64,000 nt of DNA from JAEVLT01 sp044598425 (GTDB lineage Bacteria > Bacillota > Bacilli > Bacillales > Cytobacillaceae): contig CP172536.1 of the NCBI GenBank assembly GCA_044598425.1, positions 2,046,001 through 2,110,000 on the forward strand, in the 5' to 3' direction. Under the pieces are notes generated by a model. It had not been told where the DNA came from, ran no database searches, and saw only the letters and a program-made list of their open reading frames with translations. Position 1 is the first letter of the stretch, and each line of letters opens with the position of its first letter. Positions 25,793-34,186 of the stretch are shown in pieces. The position numbers were made by a program, and so were the translations under genes.

Positions 25793-27664
25793 ATGAAACC
25801 AATGCTCCCAACCCTGAGCTTTAGCCTTCCTGATAATCCTAATTGGTTTTATGAAGTGAAATACGATGGTTTCCGCGCGATTTTAACTTGGGATGTAGAC
25901 AAGATCGTATTCAATAGCAGAAATGAAAAATCGTTGCTTGAGCTTTTTCCTGAACTGAATGATTATCTTTGTGCAAATATAGAACGATTCCGTCCGTTTT
26001 TTCCTCTTCAATTTGATGGCGAGCTGGTCTTACTGGAAAATGAATACAAAGCTAATTTTTCGGCAATCCAAACGCGGGGAAGAATGAAATCCCGGCAAAA
26101 AATCCGCTTACTTGCAAACCGAGAGCCCTGCCGTTTTATGATTTTTGATCTATTGGAAATAAACGGAACTCCACTTAAAACAACCCCATACTATAAGCGG
26201 AAGGAGCAACTGACAGCCATATTCAGGGGGGCTGGCCTTAAAACCAATATTGACTTGGACAATGATCAGCTGCTTGAGCTGGTTAAAGCCCATTCTGATT
26301 TTCATTTTTTATGGAGAAAAGTTGTATTGCACGACGGGGAAGGTGTTGTTTGTAAACAAAAACAAAGTTTTTGGGAGGAAGGAAAACGCTCAGACCAATG
26401 GTTGAAATGTAAAAATTGGAAATATGTCATCTGCTTTGTCACCGCTTTTGATAAAAAAAATGGCTATTTTGAAATTAGCGTTTATCAAGCTAACAAAATT
26501 TATCGAATCGGTCAGGTGCTTTTTGGCTTTAAACCAGAGGAGAAGCAGGCACTAAAGCAAATCATTCTCCTAAACAAACTTCAAGAGGATCAGCAGGTAA
26601 TCTTCGTCCATCCAGCCATTTGCCTTGAGGTAAAATACTTAGAGGTTTATGAGAAAGAACTGCGCGAACCGCATTTTCACCGTTTCCGTTTTGATGTAAG
26701 ACCGGAGGATTGTACGTATGAACGCTTTCAGTCTCAACAGCGAAATACACCTGTTTACCTTGAAATCACTCACCCTGAAAAGCCTATTTGGCACAGCCTT
26801 GGTATTCGAAAAGAGAACTATCTTCACTACCTGCAAGTTATTTCACCATACATGCTGCCATTTTTAAAAGACCGGTTGCTGACCGTTATTCGTTATCCCC
26901 ACGGAATGGACGGTGTACCTTTTTATCAAAAAAATTGTCCAGATTACGCACCAGAATACATTCAAACCTATTCTTATGAAAACATCAATTATATTGTGTG
27001 CAATGATATGGAGACGCTACTATGGCTCGGCAATCAGTTGGCGATTGAATGGCATGTTCCCTTTCAAACAATCAAAAGTTCAGGACCGAGCGAGATCGTT
27101 TTTGATTTGGATCCGCCATCTAAAGATCATTTTCATTTAGCTGTAAAAGCAGCATTAGAAATCAAAACCGTTCTTGATGAATTAAACCTTATGGCGTTTG
27201 TGAAAACTTCGGGAAACAAGGGATTGCAAATTTATCTCCCACTGCCAGATAGCACATTTACATATGAAGACACAAGGAAGTTCACCAGCTTTATCGCTGA
27301 CTTTCTTGTTTCCCGTGATCCCGATTCCTTTACAATTGAGCGGCTGAAAAAAAACCGGGGCAAACGGCTTTATGTTGATTATGTTCAGCATGCGGAAGGA
27401 AAAACGATTGTTGCACCTTATTCGTTAAGGGGTAACGACTTTGCAGGTGCAGCAGCCCCTTTGTTTTGGGAAGAGGTCAGTCAAGATCTAAAACCTGAAA
27501 TGTTTACGATGACTGCAGTTTTAGAGCGGGTACAAAAACAAATAAACCCTTTTGAAAATTACTTTAATGCAAAAACAAACCAGCCTATTTCACCGGTTCT
27601 TGATTTTTTAAGAAAGCGCAAGCGCCTTGCTCATCGGCGTACGGACTGGAGGCCCTTCGACTAA
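25793..27664 (+). CDS. ligD: ATP-dependent DNA ligase LigD (ligase-polymerase)
   Basis: A 623-aa NHEJ enzyme. The N-terminal ligase domain has nucleotidyl Lys23 in motif I (KYDGFRA) and continues through GEGVVCK to the OB fold. The C-terminal archaeo-eukaryotic primase-type polymerase domain (from about residue 335) has the metal motif FDLDPP. There is no nuclease domain, as in B. subtilis YkoU (611 aa). The last 16-17 codons (RKRKRLAHRRTDWRPFD, stop) lie inside a dispersed repeat, so the natural C-terminus has been replaced or extended by repeat sequence. Confidence 0.94.
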   Translation: MKPMLPTLSFSLPDNPNWFYEVKYDGFRAILTWDVDKIVFNSRNEKSLLELFPELNDYLCANIERFRPFFPLQFDGELVLLENEYKANFSAIQTRGRMKSRQKIRLLANREPCRFMIFDLLEINGTPLKTTPYYKRKEQLTAIFRGAGLKTNIDLDNDQLLELVKAHSDFHFLWRKVVLHDGEGVVCKQKQSFWEEGKRSDQWLKCKNWKYVICFVTAFDKKNGYFEISVYQANKIYRIGQVLFGFKPEEKQALKQIILLNKLQEDQQVIFVHPAICLEVKYLEVYEKELREPHFHRFRFDVRPEDCTYERFQSQQRNTPVYLEITHPEKPIWHSLGIRKENYLHYLQVISPYMLPFLKDRLLTVIRYPHGMDGVPFYQKNCPDYAPEYIQTYSYENINYIVCNDMETLLWLGNQLAIEWHVPFQTIKSSGPSEIVFDLDPPSKDHFHLAVKAALEIKTVLDELNLMAFVKTSGNKGLQIYLPLPDSTFTYEDTRKFTSFIADFLVSRDPDSFTIERLKKNRGKRLYVDYVQHAEGKTIVAPYSLRGNDFAGAAAPLFWEEVSQDLKPEMFTMTAVLERVQKQINPFENYFNAKTNQPISPVLDFLRKRKRLAHRRTDWRPFD

Positions 27665-27794
27665 AGATAAAGGAAACACGGTGAGCGTAGCGAGCCGATG
27701 TTGACTTATCGTAGGGAGAAGGACGAAGTACGCTAGCCGATAGGCGCTTCTCGCTAGACAGTTATCGAAGTTAAGATATAAATTCTGATATTAC
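27614..27794 (+). repeat. Dispersed repeat, long copy (R2)
   Basis: It opens with AAGCGCAAGCGCCTTG and TCATCGGCGTA and carries an internal GACTTATCGTAGGG block. It closes with GATAGGCGCTTCTCGCTAGA, CAGTTATCGAAGTTAAGATA and TAAATTCTGATA. The outer AAGCGCAAGCGCC and GGCGCTT are complementary, so the unit can fold on itself. Its 5' end supplies the ligD stop codon. Confidence 0.85.
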
Positions 27795-27795
27795 A

Positions 27796-27945
27796 AGAAA
27801 AACGCAAGCGTCCTTGGTCATCAACGTAGTCGATAGGGAGCTCCTCGAAAAAGCTATCGCTTTTCCTTCGTGCGAGGCTATGCTTCCGAAGCTTATTCTT
27901 GTGGAACTAACAGTTATCGAAGTTTAGATATAAATTCTGATATTA
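27796..27945 (+). repeat. Dispersed repeat, second tandem copy (R3)
   Basis: Directly adjacent to R2. AACGCAAGCGTCCTTGGTCA, GGGAGCTCCTCGAAAAAGC, CGTGCGAGGCTATGCTTCCG and CAGTTATCGAAGTTTAGATA all recur in the copy at 44521-44772. No gene lies in 27665-27966. Confidence 0.85.
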
Positions 27946-27949
27946 AAAA

Positions 27950-27976
27950 AAAGGATAAGGCAGCCCTTATCCTTTC
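27950..27976 (-). terminator. Terminator overlapping the dapF stop
   Basis: AAGGATAAGG pairs with CCTTATCCTT around CAGC. The minus strand continues with a T-run. The stem includes the dapF stop codon. Confidence 0.75.
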
Positions 27977-28950
27977 ATTTCCGATTTTAACAATGCTTGC
28001 ACTTCCGCTTGCAGTTTTTCATAGGCTTGCTGTTCTGAAAATGTTGTTTGATCTACAATCTGAAAAGATTGCTCTTCGAGATCAACTTGAATTTCTGCCT
28101 TGTAAACATATGTTGCATTGCCAATCAAATCAATCCAGTATTCCCCGCTATTATTATGAACAACGCATTGCACTTTTCCGCCATTATTGTAGACATTAAT
28201 GGGCTCTTCAAATTCATTTAAGTGATTTAAACAAGTAACGAGCGATGACGCGGACATTGCCGTACCGCATGCATTCGTAAATCCTACGCCGCGCTCAAAT
28301 GTTCGAACGTAAATATGTCCCGGCTTTAACCATTTTACAAAGCTCACATTCACTCCATCAGGGAACCATTTGTTGGGCCCATTTACTTTTTCACTCAGGT
28401 TTCTTTGCAGATCGGATCCAAGCTGTTCCGTTTCCACAATTGCAACAATATGGGGATTTGGAACAGCCAACGCTGTAAATGTAACTTCCTCCGTCAGCTC
28501 CGGGATAATTTCATTGCGTAAAGATCCCTGCGGAAGATTTAACGGTAAATCAGCCAGCGCAAAAGAAACTGGTGAGATTTCCACCTGGTATGTAGCAACA
28601 TCCGCAAAGATTTCATCCTGTCTGCTTACCTGTAAATCAGCTTTCATCGTTTCGATGATTGCCTCTTTTTTCTGTTTCATTTCACAAATATATCTCGCAA
28701 CAAGGCGAAGACCGTTCCCGCACATTGATGCCTCAGAACCATCCGCATTAAAGATTCTCATCCTGCCATCCGCACGGCTGCTGTCCATAACAAATAAAAT
28801 TCCATCCGCACCTAAATCAGATTCGCGATTGCAGAGCAGCCGGGCAAGCTCAGCTCTCTCCTGTTCTGCAAATGAATAGCGATTCGTTATTTCATCGATT
28901 AACAAAAAGTCATTTCCTGAACCATGGCATTTCAATACTTCAATTTGCAC
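27967..28950 (-). CDS. dapF: Diaminopimelate epimerase (long DapF)
   Basis: A protein of about 327 aa. It interconverts LL- and meso-diaminopimelate for lysine and peptidoglycan. Substrate and catalytic motifs GSGNDF, MCGNGLRL (first Cys) and NACGTAMSAS (second Cys) are present. GTG at 28950 is chosen because GGAGG lies 9 nt before it. The family is usually 270-285 aa; here a C-terminal extension of about 40 residues (after the VYKAEI strand) is predicted helical. It may be a paralogue acting on another amino acid. Confidence 0.85.
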   Translation of the reverse strand: MQIEVLKCHGSGNDFLLIDEITNRYSFAEQERAELARLLCNRESDLGADGILFVMDSSRADGRMRIFNADGSEASMCGNGLRLVARYICEMKQKKEAIIETMKADLQVSRQDEIFADVATYQVEISPVSFALADLPLNLPQGSLRNEIIPELTEEVTFTALAVPNPHIVAIVETEQLGSDLQRNLSEKVNGPNKWFPDGVNVSFVKWLKPGHIYVRTFERGVGFTNACGTAMSASSLVTCLNHLNEFEEPINVYNNGGKVQCVVHNNSGEYWIDLIGNATYVYKAEIQVDLEEQSFQIVDQTTFSEQQAYEKLQAEVQALLKSEMKG

Positions 28951-29123
28951 TATGAAAAACCTCCAAAACAACATTATACTTATTCTATCAAATTGTGGCT
29001 GCACGAACAACCAATGAGATTGTTATAACGCCACTGGTTCTGTTTCTACACGTATGATTATCAATCTAATTATGCTAAATTTTTTAAAAAATGTAAACAT
29101 TTCTCCGCTATTTTAAGACTGTT

Positions 29124-29927
29124 TTATCTCTCTATAAAATACTCATTTATGAAAAGTGAGAATCGCAGCAGTTTTTCATTTTTTGTTAAGTTTCCCGAAA
29201 ATGAAAACACTGGAGTATTTGGGTCGGGAAACAGGCCATGCCACTCCAACGGCATCCATCCCCTTCGCAGCCGCCCTATTGATTTGTTTTTTTGATCCAA
29301 AAGATGCTCGTCCATAAAGATCCGTGAACCCTCCACGGCACCAACAAATCTGCCTGTTGAATCAACAACTTCTTTTTGTGCTTTTTTCAAAAAAGTTCCT
29401 CTTTTCATTACTTCAAAAAGTCCTAAATAACAATTCGTTTCATCATACACTTCAATCGTTCGTTTTCCTTTTACTTTGTAAAATCCAACGATTTGACTAT
29501 CCTTATTTAAAAGAGTGTATTCTTTTGTCAATCGTAAAAATGATCTTTGTTTTCCGCTGCTTGCTTGCATTGTACCTGCAAGGCTGCCGTCAGGAAAATA
29601 GAAAAGTAATTGAGGGAATTGGGTATTCAGATAAAAAACGAGAAGATGACGGGTCCCAAACAATGAGTAATTTCCGATTTGGGATTTTAATAGCTGCTGT
29701 TGAATCGATAGAGACTGATTGATATGCCGTAAATAAAAATGAAATTGGATAAAACTATAAAAAATAAACGGGACGGTTAGGAGCATAATTTTAGCCTGAT
29801 TGAAAACAAAGAAATTGCCTAAAATTATGACGATTGCAGGAAACAATGCTGCAATGCTGCCGTTTAAACTGATTTTCGCAACAGCCCGATAATAGCGGTC
29901 AATAGTCATTTCTATAAAACTCCTCAT
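29124..29927 (-). CDS. Hypothetical membrane protein, LURP/scramblase-like C-terminus
   Basis: A 267-aa protein with two predicted membrane helices (about 21-42 and 46-66), then a soluble beta-rich region. Repeated strand-turn elements (FPDGSLAGTMQ, VVDSTGRFVGAVEG, DQKNKSIGRLRRG) recall tubby/LURP1-like or scramblase folds. I do not recognise the family and propose no function. It is monocistronic. Confidence 0.6.
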   Translation of the reverse strand: MRSFIEMTIDRYYRAVAKISLNGSIAALFPAIVIILGNFFVFNQAKIMLLTVPFIFYSFIQFHFYLRHINQSLSIQQQLLKSQIGNYSLFGTRHLLVFYLNTQFPQLLFYFPDGSLAGTMQASSGKQRSFLRLTKEYTLLNKDSQIVGFYKVKGKRTIEVYDETNCYLGLFEVMKRGTFLKKAQKEVVDSTGRFVGAVEGSRIFMDEHLLDQKNKSIGRLRRGWMPLEWHGLFPDPNTPVFSFSGNLTKNEKLLRFSLFINEYFIER

Positions 29928-30062
29928 TTTATTCTCCTATTTTAGTCTATTAAAAATTTTTTTAAAAAATGATAGGAGTTTTTTAGAAATTAAAAAACAT
30001 TCTAGATTGATTTTCCTTACTGAAACTTTTTTAGTAAAATAAGGGCAAAATAAATATTATTT

Positions 30063-30130
30063 AAAAGGCTCTGTTCATTTTTACTGTTGATTTTAGCGAA
30101 TATCAACAATGGAGTTTAACATAGCCATTT
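30063..30130. repeat. Short palindromic element upstream of the amidohydrolase gene
   Basis: AAAAGGCTCTGTT at the left end is matched by AACATAGCCATTT at the right. An inner GTTGAT...ATCAAC pair surrounds TTTAGCGAAT. The 68-bp element looks like a small folded repeat of the MITE or REP kind. Confidence 0.5.
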
Positions 30131-30148
30131 AAAAAGAAAGGCTTAACG

Positions 30149-31276
30149 ATGACAAAGATATTGTTAAAGAATGCAACCATTTATCCAATCACGTCAGAAC
30201 CGATTCGAAACGGTGATGTATTAATTGAAAATGGAAAAATAATTAAAATAGGTAAAAAGATCGCAACCGAAACGAATGTCAAAATGATTGATTGCGGAGA
30301 GCTTTTTCTCCTTCCTGGATTCATTGATGTGCATACCCATCTTGGATTGTATGATGAAGGAACAGGCTGGGCAGGCAATGATGCAAACGAAACAGCAGAA
30401 GCCCTTACTCCGCATATTCGTGCAATGGATGGAGTATACCCATTTGATACCGCTTTTTCCGATGCAGTAAAAAGCGGTATTACAACCGTTCACATCATGC
30501 CTGGAAGTGCCAACGTAATTGGCGGTACAACATCAGTTATAAAAACATCCGGAAAAAATATTAAAAAAATGCTTGTCAGAGATATAGCAGGTTTAAAAAT
30601 TGCATTAGGTGAAAACCCGAAGCGGATTCACAGCCATGGAAAAAATGATTCAATTACTAGAATGGGGATTATGGGAATGCTGCGGGAAGCTTTTTACCAG
30701 GCAATGTATACTGATCGGCCTGAAGATTTACGTATGGCGCCCATCATCATGGCCTTAAAAAGAGAAATCCCCGTTCGCATTCACGCTCATCGTGCGGATG
30801 ATATTATCACTGCCATAAGATTTGCCGAGGAGTTTCATCTTGATTTGCGGATTGAACACTGTACCGAAGGCCATCTTGTTGCAGAAGAACTTTCTGGACG
30901 GGGATTAAAAGTGTCGGTAGGACCAACCTTCACCCGAAGATCAAAAGTGGAATTAAAAAATAAAACATGGAGAACCTACCATGAGTTATCCAATGCAGGT
31001 GTAGAGGTATCAATTACGACAGATCATCCCTATACACCGATCCAATATTTAAATATTTGCGCTGGAATTGCAGTACGTGAAGGTCTTTCAGAACAAAAGG
31101 CTTTGGAGGGTATTACCATTTCTCCTGCAAAAAACTTAAAAATCGAGCAGCAACTTGGCAGTATAGAAGCAGGAAAAGATGCTGATCTAGTGTTGTGGAG
31201 CCATCACCCGTTTCATTATCTTGCAAAACCAAAATGGACGATGATCGGTGGCAAAATTGTTTTTTCACAAATATAA
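30149..31276 (+). CDS. Amidohydrolase, imidazolonepropionase/HutI-like
   Basis: A 375-aa metal-dependent hydrolase. The metal-ligand pattern is DVHTHLG (about 60-66), HAHRADD, IEHCTEGH and TTDHP (catalytic Asp). The N-terminal and C-terminal beta-sandwich strands end in GKDADLVLWSHHPF. The substrate is unknown. AAAGAAAGGC precedes the ATG. No pathway partner is adjacent. Confidence 0.85.
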   Translation: MTKILLKNATIYPITSEPIRNGDVLIENGKIIKIGKKIATETNVKMIDCGELFLLPGFIDVHTHLGLYDEGTGWAGNDANETAEALTPHIRAMDGVYPFDTAFSDAVKSGITTVHIMPGSANVIGGTTSVIKTSGKNIKKMLVRDIAGLKIALGENPKRIHSHGKNDSITRMGIMGMLREAFYQAMYTDRPEDLRMAPIIMALKREIPVRIHAHRADDIITAIRFAEEFHLDLRIEHCTEGHLVAEELSGRGLKVSVGPTFTRRSKVELKNKTWRTYHELSNAGVEVSITTDHPYTPIQYLNICAGIAVREGLSEQKALEGITISPAKNLKIEQQLGSIEAGKDADLVLWSHHPFHYLAKPKWTMIGGKIVFSQI

Positions 31277-31442
31277 TAATCGTAAAATATTTCCATAATC
31301 TTTTACAAAAAATTAAACGAAAATCTATTCCTTTTTCTCTTTTTTTCTTGTATGATTTTTTTAGTAAATGATTTAAATCCTTGACCTCAGGAGGTTTTAC
31401 GAAGTATTTTTTTTACAACAAAACGATATAGGGAAGGCAAAT

Positions 31443-31529
31443 GGTGCGCCACCAGGGAACTGGTTCTAGTGGGTTCGATTCCCACCCCGAAATTTTTTAG
31501 GAAACATGACAAAAAATTTCGAGGGTGGG
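31443..31529 (+). other. Class-II-tRNA-like 3' half overlapping a competing hairpin
   Basis: ACCAG-GGAA-CTGGT (31451-31464) looks like a variable arm. It is followed by GTGGG-TTCGATT-CCCAC (31469-31485), a perfect T-arm. No matching 5' acceptor, D-arm or anticodon arm is seen upstream. The CCCAC strand also begins an 18-bp inverted repeat (31481-31498 with 31511-31529, one bulged A) ending just before the acetyltransferase gene. The two folds exclude each other. Apart from this element I see no gene in 31277-31575. Confidence 0.55.
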
Positions 31530-31575
31530 CTGCTTCTTTTGGTATGGAGCAGAATGCCCTAATGGAGGGATTATC

Positions 31576-32136
31576 GTGCTGAAAAAACGTGATCTTCATG
31601 ACTGTCACATTTTGTTTGAACTGATAACGCACCCTGATGTCTTCCCTTTTGTACGCCAAAAAGCGGCTTCGTATGAAGAATTCTTGTTTATGACGAAACA
31701 AACGATTGAAGCGGAAGAACGGGGAGAATTAATTTCCCGAACAATTCTAGATGAATGGGGAGCGCCGATCGGCACCATTAATTTATACGATATTGAAAAT
31801 AATGCCGGTTTCTTAGGAACTTGGCTTGGCAAGCCATACCATGGCAAAGGGTATAACAGTCCTGCAAAAGATGCATTTTTCAAAGAATTATTTTTTGAAA
31901 TGGGTATTGAAACCATTTTTATGCGCATCAAAAAAGAAAATATTCGTTCGATTAAAGCGGCCGAAAAACTTCCTTATGTTGTAAAAGCCAACGAAACGAG
32001 AAAATCTATTTATGAACAACTGAATGCCCATGGAGATGTATACGACCTGTATGAGATTTCAAAAGATCAATACACCCTTCATGTTATGCGGACAGCTGCA
32101 TACCAGTCAACCGAAACAGATCTGCTGGAGGCGTAA
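31576..32136 (+). CDS. GNAT N-acetyltransferase (RimJ/RimL type)
   Basis: A 186-aa acetyl-CoA-dependent transferase. The acetyl-CoA loop appears as LGKPYHGKGYNSPAK, with MRIKKENIRSIKAAEKL as the motif B region. GTG at 31576 follows GGAGGG by about 6 nt; an upstream GTG at 31525 lies in the hairpin and lacks a ribosome-binding site. The substrate is unknown. Confidence 0.82.
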   Translation: MLKKRDLHDCHILFELITHPDVFPFVRQKAASYEEFLFMTKQTIEAEERGELISRTILDEWGAPIGTINLYDIENNAGFLGTWLGKPYHGKGYNSPAKDAFFKELFFEMGIETIFMRIKKENIRSIKAAEKLPYVVKANETRKSIYEQLNAHGDVYDLYEISKDQYTLHVMRTAAYQSTETDLLEA

Positions 32137-32147
32137 AGACAACAAAA

Positions 32148-32190
32148 AAAAGGGTGTCCCTAAAAGCTATACTTTTGGGACGCCCTCTTT
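32148..32190 (+). terminator. Terminator after the acetyltransferase gene
   Basis: AAAGGGTGTCCCTAAAAG pairs imperfectly with CTTTTGGGACGCCCTCTTT and is followed by GTTTTTG. Confidence 0.75.
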
Positions 32191-32238
32191 GTTTTTGTCT
32201 GCAAAGATGCTGAAGCTTCTTTTATTCTCTGTCCCTTA

Positions 32239-32397
32239 TTATTCCAGGAAGTTCATGTCTGTTCCCTCATTTATTTCGCTCATGCCCATATAGAGCATTA
32301 ATTCTTCCAATTCTTCATTTGTCAATGTTTCAAACCGGCCATCATCAAAAAAAACTTGCGTCTGATTCGGATTAATTCGATTTAATTTAAAATTCAT
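32239..32397 (-). CDS. Small acidic hypothetical protein
   Basis: A 52-aa ORF beginning MNFKLNRINPNQTQVFFDDG with a Glu-rich middle (TNEELEELMLYMG). AAAGGAG lies 7 nt before the ATG. It is probably a real gene; function unknown. Confidence 0.6.
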   Translation of the reverse strand: MNFKLNRINPNQTQVFFDDGRFETLTNEELEELMLYMGMSEINEGTDMNFLE

Positions 32398-32588
32398 CTG
32401 TTAGCTCCTTTTCATTGATGATTTATCTCCTATTATCAGCGAAAAGAAGTTTTTTCATGCAGTCAATTCAAAATGTTCCTAAGTATTTTTGTCAATTTAG
32501 TGAATAGTACAACTTCTACTTTAGCGATTGTTCAATTGTTTCTCCAACTGTTCAAAGTGGAGGTACATCATATGAAGGATACATCCCT

Positions 32589-33362
32589 CTACATTTTCAT
32601 AATTTTCCCTAGGACGTCAGCTCCCCCAGTGACCGGGATAATGCTCCCTGTAATAAAGCTGGATTTCTCATCAGCAAGAAAGGCAATAATCCTGGCAACA
32701 TCTTCTCCTGTACCGGGCCTGCCAACAGGCGTTTGCCTATCAAGAACTGAAGTAGCATCAACAATATCCTTTTCCTTCCATCCTTTAATGATATCACCTG
32801 GGCAAACCATATTTGCTGTTATCCCATTTTCAGCTTCTTCTGAAGCAATGGTTCTTGTCAGTGAAGCTAAACCAGTTTTTGCAGCAGCAAAAGCTGAACG
32901 ATAAATCCATCCGGGTGCCGTTTCGACACGGTCAAAGCCTAAAGTAATAATTCTTCCCCACTTTTGCTTTCGCATAATTGGGATAACAAGCTTTGATAAA
33001 AAAAACACAGATGATAAATTCCCGTTAAGCAAGTAATTCCATTCATCAAACGTATATTCGGTCATTTTTTTTCTTTGATGGATATAAGGACCTGCGTTAT
33101 GAATCAAGATATCAATAGAGGGAAACATAGAAAGCACCTGTTCAATCATTCGGCTGCAATCATTTTCATTCGCAATATCAGCTTGAAAACAGGAATTTTT
33201 CGTTCCATATGTTTCCGTCAAGTGCTTTGCTAAGGAAGTGGCTTCTGATTCACTTTGGCGGTAGTTGATCGCAAGATGATATCCTTGTTTTGCTAAATAT
33301 AATGCTGTTTTCTTCCCTATTCCGGCCGATCCGCCGGTAATCAGAGCGATTTTTTCCTTCAC
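32589..33362 (-). CDS. SDR-family protein with altered catalytic site
   Basis: A 257-aa Rossmann protein with cofactor motif TGGSAGIG (about 9-16), structural NAG (HNAGPY), and the C-terminal PGDI and TGSIIPVTGG. The usual YxxxK is FAAAK (Phe158, Lys162). The stretch where the catalytic Ser is expected reads TLGFDRVE. It may be catalytically inactive or use a different residue. Reading is clear and the gene is otherwise intact. Confidence 0.85.
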   Translation of the reverse strand: MKEKIALITGGSAGIGKKTALYLAKQGYHLAINYRQSESEATSLAKHLTETYGTKNSCFQADIANENDCSRMIEQVLSMFPSIDILIHNAGPYIHQRKKMTEYTFDEWNYLLNGNLSSVFFLSKLVIPIMRKQKWGRIITLGFDRVETAPGWIYRSAFAAAKTGLASLTRTIASEEAENGITANMVCPGDIIKGWKEKDIVDATSVLDRQTPVGRPGTGEDVARIIAFLADEKSSFITGSIIPVTGGADVLGKIMKM

Positions 33363-33556
33363 AAACGATTACCTCGCAATACGTAATTTATTCGACATCT
33401 ACCTTATATGGTAAAAAGATTTAGCAAGATATGCAAATATTTATTGACGATTCTCTGAAAGCCATAAGTTTTAATAACGAATGGGCGTTTATCTGCATAG
33501 TATGGGATAAGATCAACTAAGAAACCGTTTGAGCAAACGGTGTTGGAGATTTTGAT

Positions 33557-33622
33557 GTGAGCAACCAGGATCAAATTGCAAACCCTTCTACGCCTATTTC
33601 CAACCAATTTTATATTGGCTGA
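33557..33622 (+). CDS. Possible 21-aa leader peptide
   Basis: A GTG-start frame encoding MSNQDQIANPSTPISNQFYI and a final Gly. TTGGAG lies 8 nt upstream. Its stop is 14 nt before the next gene. A 7-bp hairpin (ACCGTTT with AAACGGT, 33524-33541) lies just before it. It could be a coupled leader or chance; the rest of 33363-33556 shows nothing clear. Confidence 0.3.
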   Translation: MSNQDQIANPSTPISNQFYIG

Positions 33623-33636
33623 AAGGATGAATCGAC

Positions 33637-34107
33637 ATGTTTCCGTGGAATATTTTCCCGTTTAATAAAGAGTCAAAGAACATGCTGCAAAAAATGAAAC
33701 CAGAAGAAATTGATAAATATGTGCAAGATATTATGGAAAAAATGATACCTGAGAGTATGCGGGGAATGATGAACCCCCAGGAGATCATGAGCCATTTTCA
33801 GTCCCCGCACGGATCGCAGCAAAACCAGGATCAGCTTCAAGCAACTACTTTTGAAACCCATGATTTTGTTTTTGTTCGGATTCCGATTAAAAATGAAGAA
33901 TGGTTAAAACAAATGGCTATTTACCACACTTCTAACAAGCTGCTGGTAGAACATATCCCTGAGTATGACGATAAACATTCAATTACGCTGCCTGCAATTG
34001 TAAGAAAAAAAGGGGCTGCGGCAAACTATCGCGATGGCATCCTTGAAGTACGTATTCCCAAAAACATTGATATGCAGTTTTCGCAAATAGACGTGACTGA
34101 AATTTAA
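33637..34107 (+). CDS. Hsp20/alpha-crystallin-like protein, diverged
   Basis: A 156-aa protein. Residues 1-65 are helical, Met- and Gln-rich (LQKMKPEEIDKYVQDIMEKM). A C-terminal alpha-crystallin-like sandwich (about 68-150) contains FVFVRIPI, NKLLVEH and YRDGILEVRIPK. The DGILEVRIPK element matches the Hsp20 G-x-L signature. Bacillus spore-coat relatives such as CotP have this form, so a spore role is possible. AAAGGATG precedes it. A second Hsp20 gene follows. Confidence 0.7.
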   Translation: MFPWNIFPFNKESKNMLQKMKPEEIDKYVQDIMEKMIPESMRGMMNPQEIMSHFQSPHGSQQNQDQLQATTFETHDFVFVRIPIKNEEWLKQMAIYHTSNKLLVEHIPEYDDKHSITLPAIVRKKGAAANYRDGILEVRIPKNIDMQFSQIDVTEI

Positions 34108-34186
34108 ACACCGTCAATTTTTTTTTTGCATTTTTTTCTTATGGAAAAATATGATGAAAGTAACGATCATCTGATGAGGTGATTCT

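Noticed and set aside
27870..28199. Plus-strand open frame antisense to dapF
   Set aside because: It runs from repeat R3 into the antisense of dapF with no coding features.
31400..31500. Possible selenocysteine tRNA
   Set aside because: The T-arm resembles one and mnmH is present, but no TCA anticodon arm or matching acceptor is found.
31387..31701. Minus-strand open frame over the tRNA-like element
   Set aside because: It reads antisense through the T-arm-like sequence and the acetyltransferase start; it has the usual look of a tRNA-antisense artefact.
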